Counted from the stretch's first letter, positions 44,518 to 54,063 are shown. The stretch: DNA of 64,000 nucleotides from Xanthobacteraceae bacterium (GCA_019746355.1 JAIESC010000001.1:1-64000), one strand, 5' to 3'. The notes: generated by a model not told the origin, from the sequence alone. Numbers and translations: made by a program.

Positions 44518-44690
44518 TCAGACACTCAGGTAATTCCTGAGCACATCGTCGTTGCTTTCGATCTCGGCCGAGGTCCCGGTGAAGCGGATCTCGCCCTTGT
44601 TCATGATGTGATGGCGGTCGCCGACCGCGAAGGCGGCGCGCAGGTACTGCTCGACCAAAAGGATCGCGCCAACCTGCAACGGCCTGCGAT
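44518..44690 (-). pseudogene. C-terminal fragment of a LivF-type ABC ATPase
   Basis: On the minus strand the last 57 codons read DRRPLQVGAILLVEQYLRAAFAVGDRHHIMNKGEIRFTGTSAEIESNDDVLRNYLSV and end in TGA (44520-44518). This is the end of a branched-chain amino-acid type ATP-binding protein (the ILLVEQ motif follows Walker B in LivF). Nothing of the protein is found upstream. A complete liv operon lies at 49.5-52.8 kb; this fragment comes from a different copy. Confidence 0.8.
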
Positions 44691-45001
44691 CTAACGCCGG
44701 GTGTCATGGGTGGCTTTCTTCCCGATTTCACGGCGCCGCTATCCCAGCGGTAACGCTGAAGACGGCGGACGCCGGGGCCGCGGCACTCCGGAGGGCGAGG
44801 CCGCCCGCGGCTGACCGGCCGACCACAGCCGAAAGCCGACGGAACCCGGGAACGGGCGACGCGTTGCCCCAAACAAAGGCGCGCACGAGGCGGTACGGGA
44901 ACATGGCTACCGGCCGGCTTTCCCCGCCAGGATCACCCAGAGTAGCTCTGCTTCCGATCGCGAAATCGACCGACATCGGCGCACCTCAGAAGGAGGTTCC
45001 C

Positions 45002-45727
45002 ATGTCAACTATGATCACTTCAGAACGTAGCTTCCAGGAAGCCGCAACTTACGGCGGATTGGTTGATGCCATCGGCGGAGCAGCAACCATCATTCTGGCG
45101 ATCGTCGCACTGTCGGGCGTCGGCCAATCCATGCTGGCCGCCATCGCGACAGTCGTCTTCGGGGCGGCACTGCTGATACAGGGCGGCACCATGCTCACCG
45201 AGTTCACAAAGCTGATGGCTCCGCCGGGTGCTGCCAGCATGGTCGAAGAGACCATGGGAGGCGGCGGACTTTCGGCTCTGTTTCTGGTGGGAGCAGCCGG
45301 CATCGTGCTCGGCGTGCTTTCTCTTGTCGGCATCGCTACACAGACGCTGACGGCCGCAGCAGTCATCGCGTTCGGGGGCGCACTGCTGTTGAGCAGCGGT
45401 TCGGTTTGGCGTCTCTACCAGGCGAAGCGGGCGTCGTACCACGCCGGGGCCGCCGGGACGCTCTCGGGGGCCGAGTTCCTCGCGGGTGAAATGGCCTCCG
45501 GCTCGGCGGCTCTGCAGTGCCTTTCGGGTCTTGCCGCGATCGTTCTCGGCATTCTCGCGGTGACCGGAACAAATCCGAACGTACTCACACTCATTGGCCT
45601 TCTGGTCCTGGGAGCTACCGTGCTCTTGACCGGCAGCACCCTGAGCGGTGCGGTCATGGGCTTCATGGAGCCGGCTGTCACGCGTCGAGGAGAAGCTTTG
45701 GCGCAGCGGCCGGGTGCGGCGGAATAA
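45002..45727 (+). CDS. Polytopic membrane protein of unknown function
   Basis: 241 residues with about six hydrophobic segments arranged as three similar pairs, each with a short loop and a Gly/Thr-rich helix (for example AIGGAATIILAIVALSGV, ALFLVGAAGIVLGVLSLVGI, CLSGLAAIVLGILAVTGTN). The threefold internal similarity suggests a repeat-built membrane protein. The family is unknown to me. A very strong ribosome site (AAGGAGG, 5-6 nt before ATG) points to high expression. A hairpin at 45820-45842 follows. Confidence 0.7.
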   Translation: MSTMITSERSFQEAATYGGLVDAIGGAATIILAIVALSGVGQSMLAAIATVVFGAALLIQGGTMLTEFTKLMAPPGAASMVEETMGGGGLSALFLVGAAGIVLGVLSLVGIATQTLTAAAVIAFGGALLLSSGSVWRLYQAKRASYHAGAAGTLSGAEFLAGEMASGSAALQCLSGLAAIVLGILAVTGTNPNVLTLIGLLVLGATVLLTGSTLSGAVMGFMEPAVTRRGEALAQRPGAAE

Positions 45728-45819
45728 CTTAAGCCCGGCACGACTGCCCAACGGAGCAGCGGCGTTGCCCGCTGCTCCAGCCGTTCAGTACGGGCCTCAG
45801 GCGTCATTTCCGAATGAAC

Positions 45820-45842
45820 CGCGTGCACTCTCAGTGCACGCG
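45820..45842. terminator. Hairpin between convergent genes
   Basis: CGCGTGCACT and AGTGCACGCG form a perfect 10-bp stem with a 3-nt loop, between the stop of the membrane protein gene (45727) and the stop of the convergent MFS gene (45863). No T tract, so it may be a bidirectional 3' stabiliser or terminator. Confidence 0.6.
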
Positions 45843-45862
45843 CCGTCAGCAAGCGCCTCTCG

Positions 45863-47200
45863 TCAGGAAGCAGCTCGCATCCTGGTCGGCTCCCAGATGC
45901 TGATGTGCCGCGTTTCCGGCATCAGGAACAGGCTAAGGATCAGGCATACGGCCGGCACAACGATCGGATAGAGCAGCGCGTAAAACAGACTACCGGTCGC
46001 CGCAAATACCGCCGAGGTGATGAACGGCACCAAGCCGCCGCCCCAACCATTCCCGATATGATAGGGAACCGACACGGATGTGTAACGGATTCGTCCTGGG
46101 AAGTATTCCGCCAGGAACGCGCCGATGGGGCCGTAAACCATTCCCACGTAGTTCACCAAAATCGCGATGATCAGGATCGCGACCGGATAGTCGATGTTGT
46201 TTGGCTGAGTTACAGCCCCGAGCCACCGGTAGAGCGGATAATAGGTGACGGCGGCGAGAAAAAAGCCGCCGAGGATCACCGGCTTGCGCCCGATCAGATC
46301 AGAGACCCAACCCCACAGGATCAGCGTTGGCGTCGCGATGAGCAGGGCAGCCATCACGATGTAACTCGAGGTGAAAAGGTCCACCTTCGAGACCTGCTGC
46401 AGGAAGTACAAGGCCCAGAACTGCCCACTGTACCAGACCACGCCTTCGCCGATGACGACGATGCTCGCGATCAGCACGAACTTGATGTTGGCACTGAGGA
46501 AGGCCTCCTTCCATGGATTCGTGGCCGTCTGGCCCCTGGCCTTGATCTCCTGGAAAATCGGCGTCTCACCCAGTTGGAGGCGGATGTAGATCGCAACCGC
46601 AACAAGCAGGAAAGACACCAGGAACGGCACGCGCCACGCCCATTCATCGAACACCTGTTCGCTGAAGGAGGCACGCGTGGCAAGCACGACCGCGAGCGCG
46701 ACCACGATCCCGAGGGTCGGCGACGTTTGCAGCCAACCGGTATAATAGCCGCGACGCTCATCCGAGACGTGTTCGGCCACGTAGGTGATGGCGCCGCCAT
46801 ATTCGCCGCCCAGGCACAGGCCTTGAACCATGCGCAAGGCGAACAAGATGAATGCGGCCGCCAAGCCGATCTGCTGAAACGTCGGGATGAGCCCGATCGC
46901 GCCTGTCCCAAGTCCCATTCCGCTCAGCGTGATGAGGAAGGTGTATTTGCGACCAACGCGGTCGCCGAGCCATCCGAACAAGAACGCGCCCAGCGGCCGA
47001 ATGAGGAAGCCGGCCGTGAAGAGAGCGATCGTGCTCAGCAGCGCCGCGACCGGATGAGTTTTTTCAAAAAACTTGACCGCCAACACCGTGGCCAAGCTTC
47101 CGAAGATGTAGAAGTCATACCACTCGATGACATTGCCGACTGACGCGGCAACAATCACCGTACGGAAGTTCCTAGGAACTCCAGGTCCTTGCCCCGCCAT
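45863..47200 (-). CDS. MHS-family MFS symporter (ProP/KgtP-like)
   Basis: 445 residues from ATG 47200 (GGAGG upstream), 12 membrane segments. The metabolite:H+ symporter signature appears as SVGNVIEWYDFYIFGSLATVLAVKFF, GWLGDRVGRKYTFLITL between helices 2 and 3, and RMVQGLCLGGEYGGAITYVAEH. It probably imports a carboxylate or osmolyte with protons. It stands alone, followed by a gap to the remnant at 47.6 kb. Confidence 0.88.
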   Translation of the reverse strand: MAGQGPGVPRNFRTVIVAASVGNVIEWYDFYIFGSLATVLAVKFFEKTHPVAALLSTIALFTAGFLIRPLGAFLFGWLGDRVGRKYTFLITLSGMGLGTGAIGLIPTFQQIGLAAAFILFALRMVQGLCLGGEYGGAITYVAEHVSDERRGYYTGWLQTSPTLGIVVALAVVLATRASFSEQVFDEWAWRVPFLVSFLLVAVAIYIRLQLGETPIFQEIKARGQTATNPWKEAFLSANIKFVLIASIVVIGEGVVWYSGQFWALYFLQQVSKVDLFTSSYIVMAALLIATPTLILWGWVSDLIGRKPVILGGFFLAAVTYYPLYRWLGAVTQPNNIDYPVAILIIAILVNYVGMVYGPIGAFLAEYFPGRIRYTSVSVPYHIGNGWGGGLVPFITSAVFAATGSLFYALLYPIVVPAVCLILSLFLMPETRHISIWEPTRMRAAS

Positions 47201-47639
47201 GTCGTGTTCCTCCGTATTGCAAAGCGTTGCATGCGCGTTGCTGACGGCGGCTGGTCGAAGCGGGCTCACTTGATCGCGCCACGCGACCGCTTGGTCTGTG
47301 TTTGTTGGCTGCTTCGCTGTTGAGGTCCGCGGCCATCACCTCGGTGCGGCTGTTTGCGATGTCCCGCATGAATCGCCGCCAGTTACGGATATTACGCCAA
47401 GGGGGTGAGCAACGTTCCTTACGGCGAACGATCTAAGACTAAAGTAGAATAACTCTCTCTAAGTATCCAAAAATCAATCAGAAACATGGCACGCCAAGGC
47501 AGGCGATCTTTACCAGCATGCCGCTGCGCACCGCGACTTCGATCGGCCGATCGAGATCGTTACCCGGGATGCAATGCGCTCAAGCAACTCGCGCGCACTC
47601 AGCTTCAATATCAATCCCGCCGAACGGCGCGAGGCAGGA

Positions 47640-47738
47640 TCATTGCTTCGTCAGCCCGAGAAACCGTTCGGCGTTCTTGACCAGTATCTGGCCCTTATCC
47701 TCTTCGGATAAATGGTCGGACTGTTTGATCCACTGCAC
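47640..47738 (-). pseudogene. C-terminal fragment of an amidohydrolase gene
   Basis: The minus strand reads VQWIKQSDHLSEEDKGQILVKNAERFLGLTKQ and then TGA (47642-47640). This matches the usual end of amidohydrolase family 2 proteins (..HLSEED+..IL..NA.RFLGL). The rest of the gene is missing. The surrounding gap 47201-47759 has no other gene; the region upstream of the MFS gene holds only AT-rich sequence near 47430-47480. Confidence 0.7.
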
Positions 47739-47759
47739 GGCACCGCCGATGATGACCGC

Positions 47760-49136
47760 ATGACACAATCAAACATTGATATTCTGTTCGATCTGGATGC
47801 TGACGCGCTTGCCGCGCTGCGCTGGGCCCGCCTGGCGCAGACACTCGATCGCATATTCGTCGCGCATCCGCATTACCGCCGCGCAGTTGCGGAGCTGAAC
47901 GTTTCCAGGGGCGACCTGAGATCGCTCGCCGACATCCGGCGCCTTCCGGTCACAACCAAATCCGCATATATGCGCGATCCGGCAAGCTTTCAGCTCGGGC
48001 CCGAAGGCGCAGCCGACGACGAGGAGACCGTGGTGTGGGACGTGATGTACACCACCGGCTCGTCAGGCGCGCCCGCCCCCTTCGTCTCGACCGCCTACGA
48101 CTTCGTCAACATCCTGGCGCTCAACCGCAACATGCTGCGGCTGCGCGGCGTGACGGCCGGCGACAGCATCCTCAACCTGTTTCCGCTGACCAAGTTTCCG
48201 CATGGCGCTTTCATCCGGGTGCTGCATGCGGCCTCGTCCGTGAACATTCCGGTGGTCTCGGCGATGCCCGGCCGCGCGAACCCGCGCCGGCCGGAGCTCA
48301 ACAACGGCCTGGACGAGGTGGTGGCGCTCGCGGCGCGGACACGTCCAACCATTCTCTGGGGTGTTCCGTCCTACATCCGCCGCCTGATCGGCCGCGCCGA
48401 GGAGATGGGCGTCGGGCTTCCGTCGGTGCGGCTGGTGTTCGTGACCGGTGAAGGCTTCGGCGAGGAGGCGCGCGCCGACATGATCGCGCGGCTTGAACGG
48501 CTCGGCGCGACTTCGCCGTGGATCAGCGTGTCCTACGGGGCGACCGAGATGCAGGGTGGCCTGGTCGAATGCACACACGGCTCGGGCTATCACAACCCGG
48601 CGCCGGATCAGTTCCTGTTCGAGGCGGTCGATCCCGAAACCCACGAGCCGGTGGCCGACGGCGAGGAAGGACTCATTCTCCTGACCCACCTCGACCGGCG
48701 CGGCACCGTGATGCTGCGCTATGCGCTCGGCGACGTCGCGCGGCTTGCGCGGGGCAAATGCCCGCGCTGCGGCGCGCGCACCGAGCGCATCGTCAGCATG
48801 CCGCGGCGGGTCGACGGCCTGGTGAAGATCAAGGGCATGCTGGTGAACCCGCAGGCGCTGGTCGACGCGGTGCAGGGCGAGCCGTCGCTGCTCGATTTCC
48901 TCGCCGTGGTCGAGAAGGAAAACCCGGCCGAGCCGCTGTCGATGGACCGCCTGCGGCTTCGCATCGTGCCGGCCGCAGGCGCAAGCGCAACACTCGAACA
49001 GAGCCTTGCGGCGCGTGTGCAACGCGCGATCGGCGTGACCCCGCAAGTGGAGCGCACGACCGCCGACGATCCGCTGCTCGCCGGCCGCGGCTGGAAGGTT
49101 CAGCCTTTGCTCGATCGGCGCAAGCCGAAAGCTTAG
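47760..49136 (+). CDS. Phenylacetate-CoA ligase-like AMP-forming enzyme
   Basis: 458 residues from ATG 47760; the frame is open from 47712 but the first 16 codons overlap the amidohydrolase remnant. The adenylation core is seen in MYTTGSSGAPAPFVST (P-loop TTGSSGxP), VSYGATEMQGG, and LTHLDRRGTVMLRYALGDVARL, with a C-terminal Zn-like CPRCG. The PaaK-type C-terminus (VDGLVKIKGMLVNPQALVDAV) is present. It would activate an aryl or acyl carboxylate as a CoA thioester. Confidence 0.82.
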   Translation: MTQSNIDILFDLDADALAALRWARLAQTLDRIFVAHPHYRRAVAELNVSRGDLRSLADIRRLPVTTKSAYMRDPASFQLGPEGAADDEETVVWDVMYTTGSSGAPAPFVSTAYDFVNILALNRNMLRLRGVTAGDSILNLFPLTKFPHGAFIRVLHAASSVNIPVVSAMPGRANPRRPELNNGLDEVVALAARTRPTILWGVPSYIRRLIGRAEEMGVGLPSVRLVFVTGEGFGEEARADMIARLERLGATSPWISVSYGATEMQGGLVECTHGSGYHNPAPDQFLFEAVDPETHEPVADGEEGLILLTHLDRRGTVMLRYALGDVARLARGKCPRCGARTERIVSMPRRVDGLVKIKGMLVNPQALVDAVQGEPSLLDFLAVVEKENPAEPLSMDRLRLRIVPAAGASATLEQSLAARVQRAIGVTPQVERTTADDPLLAGRGWKVQPLLDRRKPKA

Positions 49137-49158
49137 CAGGCTGTTGAAAAAGCCCGAG

Positions 49159-49300
49159 GCGTCATTCCGGGGCGCGCCCGCCAACGCGTTTACGCGCGTC
49201 TGCGACGCGCTATGGGCGCGAGCCCGGAATCCAGAAACGCAGGAAACCCCGATGTTCTGGATTCCGGGCCCGCCGCTTCGCGGCGTCCCGGAATGACCGG
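49159..49300. repeat. Long palindromic intergenic repeat, family A copy 3
   Basis: Ends GCGTCATTCCGGGGCGCG and CGTCCCGGAATGACCGG, inner pair CCCGGAATCCAGAA / TTCTGGATTCCGGG. The layout matches the copies at 8507 and 14782. It follows the ligase gene and is separated by 60 nt from a family B copy, so the two families cluster here. Confidence 0.85.
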
Positions 49301-49359
49301 GGGAGAGTTTTCTGCAACCTGTTGGACCAGATACCTGTCTGAGCAGAACGGGATTCGCT

Positions 49360-49452
49360 CCGTTCATTCCCGCGCAAGCAGAAATCCAGAGTCCCACGCC
49401 CGCACTTCATTTTGGGCCCTGGGTCCGCTTTCACGGAAACGAACGGGAGAGA
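49360..49452. repeat. Palindromic intergenic repeat, family B copy 2
   Basis: It starts with CCGTTCATTCCCGCGCAAGC and ends with GGTCCGCTTTCACGGAAACGAACGGG, the same termini as the copy at 44388. It lies in the 340-nt gap between the convergent ligase gene and livF. Confidence 0.7.
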
Positions 49453-49480
49453 ACCTTCATGCCAACCACAAGTTTTCGCT

Positions 49481-50212
49481 TCAGGCCGCGCCGCTCATGC
49501 CCATATAGAGCCGCGCCACCCGCTCGTCGCCGATCAGCACCTGGGCGCGATCCTGCAGACGGATGCGGCCGAGCTCGAGGACGCAGGCACGGTCGGAGGC
49601 GTTCAGCGCCTTCCTGACGTTCTGCTCGACCATCAGGATCGCCTTGCCGGACTCGGCGAGCCGCCGCACCACCGCGAACACCTGATCGACGATGCGCGGC
49701 GCGAGCCCGATCGACGGCTCGTCGAGCATGATGACCTTGGGATCCATCACCAGCGTGCGGGCGATCTCGAGCATGCGCTGCTCGCCGCCGGAGAGACTGG
49801 CCGCATATTGCGCGCGGCGCTCCGCGAGCACCGGGAACATCGCCTCGACGGCGGCGATGCGTTCGGCGAGCAGCCCGTTGTCGTCGATCAGGTAGCCGCC
49901 CATCGTCAGGTTCTCGGCGATGGTGAGCTTCGGAAACACCGTGTGCTGCTGCGGAATGTAAGCCAGGCCCTGCCGCAGCAGCTCGTGCGAGGGCAGGCGG
50001 AACACCGGCGCGCCTTGCAGGCGGACATCGCCCGCGCGCTCGGGCGTCATGTTGTAGATGCCCTTCAGCACCGTCGATTTGCCGGCGCCGTTCTGGCCGA
50101 TCATGGTGACCACCTCGCCGGCCGCGACCTCGAGATCGATGCCGTCGACGATCAGCCGGCCGCCGCCGTAGCCGGCCTTGAGCCCACGGACGCTGAAGAT
50201 CGGTTCGCTCAT
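49481..50212 (-). CDS. livF: Branched-chain amino-acid type ABC transporter ATPase LivF
   Basis: 243 residues. Walker A GQNGAGKST, signature LSGGEQRMLEIARTL and Walker B VIMLDEPSIGLAP, plus the LivF-specific LAYIPQQHTVFPKLTIAENLTMGGY. It works with LivG and the LivH/LivM permeases. The ATG overlaps the livG stop by 4 nt. In this genus such operons often take up carboxylates or aromatic acids rather than amino acids; the adjacent amidohydrolase and ligase would fit, but this is inference. Confidence 0.92.
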   Translation of the reverse strand: MSEPIFSVRGLKAGYGGGRLIVDGIDLEVAAGEVVTMIGQNGAGKSTVLKGIYNMTPERAGDVRLQGAPVFRLPSHELLRQGLAYIPQQHTVFPKLTIAENLTMGGYLIDDNGLLAERIAAVEAMFPVLAERRAQYAASLSGGEQRMLEIARTLVMDPKVIMLDEPSIGLAPRIVDQVFAVVRRLAESGKAILMVEQNVRKALNASDRACVLELGRIRLQDRAQVLIGDERVARLYMGMSGAA

Positions 50213-50961
50213 CCGAGATAGGCCTCGATCACGCGCGGATCGGCCCTGACCTCTGTGGGCGTCCCCTGCGCCAGAATCTGTCCCTGATGCATCACCACGA
50301 TCCGCGAGGCGAGCGACATGATGAACTCCATATTGTGTTCGACGATCAGGAGCGCGATCCGGCGCTCCTCGTGGATGCGGCGGAGAAAGTCGCGCAGCGT
50401 GTTGAGCAACGTCGGGTTGACGCCGGACGCCGGCTCATCGAGCAGCAGAAGCTTCGGCCGGCTGATCAGCACCGAAACGATCTCGAGCAGCCGCCGCTGG
50501 CCGTAGGACAATGCAGTGGCCGGCGCATCGGCATAGCTTTCGAGATTGACCAGCTTAAGCAACCGTCGCGCCTCTGTGCTCGCCGCCTCGCGTTGGGCGG
50601 TGTTGCGCGTCAGGCACTGCATCCATTCCGGGCCGAGGCGCTTCTCCTGCGCGCCGAACAGCACGTTGTCGAGACAGGTCTCCTCGGCGAGCACGCGGCA
50701 CTCCTGGAACGTGCGGGAGAAACCGAGCCGTGCCCGCTGATGCACGCGCAGCGCCTCGATCGGCCGGCCCTCGAAGGCGATCGTGCCGGTGTCCGCCATC
50801 TGCCGGCCGCAGATCACGTCGAACAGCGTGGTCTTGCCGGCGCCGTTCGGGCCGATCAGGCCGTAGATGCCGGGCCGGTCGATCGCGAACGCAACGTCGT
50901 CCACCGCGACGATGCCGCCGAACGCCTTACGCAGGCCTGCGACCTCAAGAATGGCGGACAT
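50209..50961 (-). CDS. livG: Branched-chain amino-acid type ABC transporter ATPase LivG
   Basis: 250 residues. Walker A GPNGAGKTT, signature LSYGQRRLLEIVSVLI, Walker B LLLLDEPASGVNP and the LivG tail LLIVEHNMEFIMSLASRIVVMHQGQILAQGTP. It starts 17 nt inside the end of livM and overlaps livF, so it is translated as one operon with them. Confidence 0.92.
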   Translation of the reverse strand: MSAILEVAGLRKAFGGIVAVDDVAFAIDRPGIYGLIGPNGAGKTTLFDVICGRQMADTGTIAFEGRPIEALRVHQRARLGFSRTFQECRVLAEETCLDNVLFGAQEKRLGPEWMQCLTRNTAQREAASTEARRLLKLVNLESYADAPATALSYGQRRLLEIVSVLISRPKLLLLDEPASGVNPTLLNTLRDFLRRIHEERRIALLIVEHNMEFIMSLASRIVVMHQGQILAQGTPTEVRADPRVIEAYLG

Positions 50962-51928
50962 GGACGAGGCCTCCAGGACCGAACCGGCGCATGGCGGCCA
51001 CGAATCCGCAGATGCCGCGCGGCGCGTAGATCGCCAGCAGCACGAGGGCCGCGCCGAACACCACCAGCCGCAGCTCGTTGGCGACGCGCAGCACCTCGGG
51101 CACGGCGATGAACAGCACCGATCCGATCAGCGGGCCGAGCAGATAGCCGGCCCCGCCGAGGATCACGATCATGACGAGATTGATGCTTTCCAGAAGCTCG
51201 AACGACAACGGCGCCGCGGCGCGCAGAAACGTCACCTTGAGCCCGCCGCCGACGCCGGCGATCGCCGCGGAGATGGTGAAAATCGCAAGCTTGTGCGCGA
51301 ACACGTCGACGCCACGGGCGGCCGCGACCGTCTCGTCCTGGCGAATGGCGGCGAGCGAACGGCCGAAGTCGGAGCGCACGATCGCCCATTGCACGACGAA
51401 CATGGCGGCGAAGACGGTCAGCGCCAGCCAGTAGAAACCCTGCAGCCGCCGGAAGTCGACGACGACGAAGCCGAGGTCGAGCGGCTGCGGCCGCGGGATG
51501 CCGGGCAGCCCTTCGGCGCCGCCGGTCAGCGCATCGAGGTTGTTGAACAAGGTGTACAGGATCACGCCGACCGCCAGCGTCACGACGATGAAGAAATGGC
51601 TGCGCAGCCGCAGGCACGGCAGCCCGACCAAGAGGCCCACGACGCCCGCGGCGACCGCGCCGGCCGCGAGCGCCGGAACGAAGCCAACGATTCCGTTCTT
51701 CATCAGGAGCGCGGTGGCATAGGCGCCGACCCCCGCGAAGCCCATGTGCCCCAGCGAAACGAGCCCGGTGTAGCCGAACACCAGGTTGAGCCCGATCGCC
51801 GGCACCGCATAGCAAAGCGCGAGCGTCAGGATGTGCAGCGCATAGAGCTGCGTCGGAAACAGAACCGGCACGAGATAGAGCGCGACGAACAGCGCCACCA
51901 CGCTCAAGGCGGCAGGGAGCGGACGCAT
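50945..51928 (-). CDS. livM: Branched-chain amino-acid type ABC permease LivM
   Basis: 327 residues, about nine hydrophobic segments, with the family stretches LNLVFGYTGLVSLGHMGFAGVGAYATALL and FGRSLAAIRQDETVAAARGVDVFAHKLAIFTISAAIAGVGGGL. It is the second permease of the transporter. The ATG lies 1 nt after the livH stop. Confidence 0.9.
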   Translation of the reverse strand: MRPLPAALSVVALFVALYLVPVLFPTQLYALHILTLALCYAVPAIGLNLVFGYTGLVSLGHMGFAGVGAYATALLMKNGIVGFVPALAAGAVAAGVVGLLVGLPCLRLRSHFFIVVTLAVGVILYTLFNNLDALTGGAEGLPGIPRPQPLDLGFVVVDFRRLQGFYWLALTVFAAMFVVQWAIVRSDFGRSLAAIRQDETVAAARGVDVFAHKLAIFTISAAIAGVGGGLKVTFLRAAAPLSFELLESINLVMIVILGGAGYLLGPLIGSVLFIAVPEVLRVANELRLVVFGAALVLLAIYAPRGICGFVAAMRRFGPGGLVHVRHS

Positions 51929-51929
51929 A

Positions 51930-52805
51930 TCAGGCCTCGCCTCGCACGCGCACGCCGAACAGCCCCCATGGCCGAACGAGCAGAACGAGGATCAGGAGCC
52001 CGAACACGACGGTGTCGCGGAAGTCGGTCGGGATGAACAGCGTCGACACCGATTCGATGATGCCGATGGCAAGCCCGCCGACCACCGCGCCGGGCACGCT
52101 GCCCATGCCGCCGAGCACGATCGCCGTCAGCGCCTTGAGCAACGGCAGATCGCCCATCTGCGGAAAGATCAGGAACAGCGGACCGAGCAGCGCGCCGCCC
52201 AGCGCGGCGAGCGCACTGGCAATGACGAAGGTGAGGAGGAAGATGCGGCTGGTGTCGATGCCGACGACGCGCGCCGCATCGGCGTTCTGGCTGGTGGCGC
52301 GGATCGCGGTGCCGAGCCGGCTGCGGGTGAGAAAAAGCTGAAGCAGGATCACCGTCACAGCGACGGTGCCGATGACGACGAAGTGCTGGACGGTGAAGCT
52401 CAAGGAACCGAGCCGCACGATGGTTTCCGCCGTCGGCACGCGCATCTGCAGCGCATTCGGCCCCCACAGCGCGATGGCGCCGTTCTGGATCACCAGGATG
52501 AGGCCGAGCGAAGCGACCATCTGCATCTGGATGTTGTCGCGCAGCGGCCGGAACACCGCCTGCTCCAGCACGATCCCGAGCGCCGCGAGCGCAATCATGG
52601 ACAGCGCGATCGAGGCCGGATAGCTGCCGGTGAGCTTGAAGAAGGCGAAATGACAGACATAGCCGCCGGCCATGAACAGCACGCCATGGGCGAAGTTCAG
52701 CACCTGCATGACGCCGAAGATCAGCACCATGCCGAGCGCGACCAGCACATAGATGCTGCCGATCATCGTGCCGTTGACGATCTGCTCCAAAAGCGCCGTC
52801 AGCAT
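51930..52805 (-). CDS. livH: Branched-chain amino-acid type ABC permease LivH
   Basis: 291 residues from ATG 52805; the open frame upstream to 52922 overlaps the receptor gene and is not used. Family stretches are GTMIGSIYVLVALGMVLIFGVMQVLNFAHGVLFMAGGY and TRSRLGTAIRATSQNADAARVVGIDTSRIFLLTFVIASALAALGGAL. It forms the membrane channel with LivM. Confidence 0.9.
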   Translation of the reverse strand: MLTALLEQIVNGTMIGSIYVLVALGMVLIFGVMQVLNFAHGVLFMAGGYVCHFAFFKLTGSYPASIALSMIALAALGIVLEQAVFRPLRDNIQMQMVASLGLILVIQNGAIALWGPNALQMRVPTAETIVRLGSLSFTVQHFVVIGTVAVTVILLQLFLTRSRLGTAIRATSQNADAARVVGIDTSRIFLLTFVIASALAALGGALLGPLFLIFPQMGDLPLLKALTAIVLGGMGSVPGAVVGGLAIGIIESVSTLFIPTDFRDTVVFGLLILVLLVRPWGLFGVRVRGEA

Positions 52806-52852
52806 GAGAGCGCTGTCAGCATGGCCACCCCAGTGAAAGCAGGCGCGGGCGA

Positions 52853-54022
52853 TCAGCCACCGCCGCAGTCCGCGACAAACGGCTCGGGGTAGACGACGCG
52901 GCGTCTGCCGTCGTCGCACCACTGGGTGATGTAGACCGGCGGCGACGCCTGCCCCTTGGCGTCGAACCTGATCGGGCCGATGACGCCTTCGACGGAGATG
53001 CCGGCGAGCGCGTCGCGGATCGCCTTGCCGTCGCTGACCGTGCCGGCCTTGGCCATCGCCGCCGCCGCCACGTGCAGCCCGTCGTAGGACTGCGCGGCGA
53101 AGCCGTGCGACTCCTCGTTGAAACGCGCCTTGTAGGCGTCGTTGAACGCCTTGATGCGCGGCGTCGGCAGGTTCGGCGGGAAGGCGTTGTATTGCGCCAT
53201 GCCAGCGAGATATTTCGTGTTCAGCCGATCGAGAAACCGGTTCGAGCCCATCGCCAGCGTGCCGATCAGATCGACGGCGAGTCCGGCGTCACGAATCTGC
53301 TTGATGGCGAGCGCCCCCGGCTCCTCATCCATCAGCAGCATGACGGCCTTGGCGCCGGAGCTGCGGATGTTGGCGATGTGGCTGGAGAAATCGACCTCGC
53401 CGACGTTGAAGTAGCCGACATAGCCGACTTCGACGGACTTCGGCAGCTCCTTGCGCATGCCGTTCAGGCCGCCACGGCCGGCGTCGTTGTTCCAGGCGAT
53501 GAAGGCGAGCGGCGTGAGCTTCCGCGCCGCCACGTAATCCGCCAGCGCCTTGGTGAGCTGCGTGTTGTTGGCGTTGACGCGGAACGTGTAGGGATTGCCC
53601 TGGTCGGTGATGCTCGGCCCGGTCGCGACCGTGACGATCAGCGGCATCTGGAAGTCGGCGGCAATCGGCGATTCCGCGGCAGCCACCGGCGTGCACAATT
53701 CGCCAAGCACGACCGGTGTCTTGTCGATCGTCGCCAGCCGCTGCATCACCGAGGCGCCTTCGGCGGCGTTGCACCGCGTGTCATAGACCTTCAACGCCAC
53801 CTGGTAGGTCTTGCCGCCGGCCTTGACGCCGCCGGCCTTGTTGATCGCGTCCGCCGCAAGCTGAAAGCCGTTCAACTGGAACTTGCCGGGCGCCGCCAGC
53901 GGGCCGGTCTGCGCCGTGACGATACCGAAGGTGACGGTGCCGTCGGCCGCGACGGCCAGGTGCAGGGGAGCGATGGCTGCAACGGCGGCGACGAGGAGAC
54001 GGCACAGCGGGAAGGAATTCAT
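52853..54022 (-). CDS. Periplasmic receptor of the liv-type ABC transporter
   Basis: 389 residues. A signal peptide (ending LHLAVAAD) precedes a LivK-type periplasmic-binding fold (VTFGIVTAQTGPLAAPGKFQLNGFQLAADAINKAGGVKAGGKTYQVALKVYDTRCNAAEG...SYDGLHVAAAAMAKAG). It starts the operon receptor-livH-livM-livG-livF, with 47 nt to livH. The binding pocket cannot be typed from sequence alone. Confidence 0.88.
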   Translation of the reverse strand: MNSFPLCRLLVAAVAAIAPLHLAVAADGTVTFGIVTAQTGPLAAPGKFQLNGFQLAADAINKAGGVKAGGKTYQVALKVYDTRCNAAEGASVMQRLATIDKTPVVLGELCTPVAAAESPIAADFQMPLIVTVATGPSITDQGNPYTFRVNANNTQLTKALADYVAARKLTPLAFIAWNNDAGRGGLNGMRKELPKSVEVGYVGYFNVGEVDFSSHIANIRSSGAKAVMLLMDEEPGALAIKQIRDAGLAVDLIGTLAMGSNRFLDRLNTKYLAGMAQYNAFPPNLPTPRIKAFNDAYKARFNEESHGFAAQSYDGLHVAAAAMAKAGTVSDGKAIRDALAGISVEGVIGPIRFDAKGQASPPVYITQWCDDGRRRVVYPEPFVADCGGG

Positions 54023-54063
54023 GGCGCGATCCTGGGAGCGGCTTCGAGGTTCATTCAGGGGGC

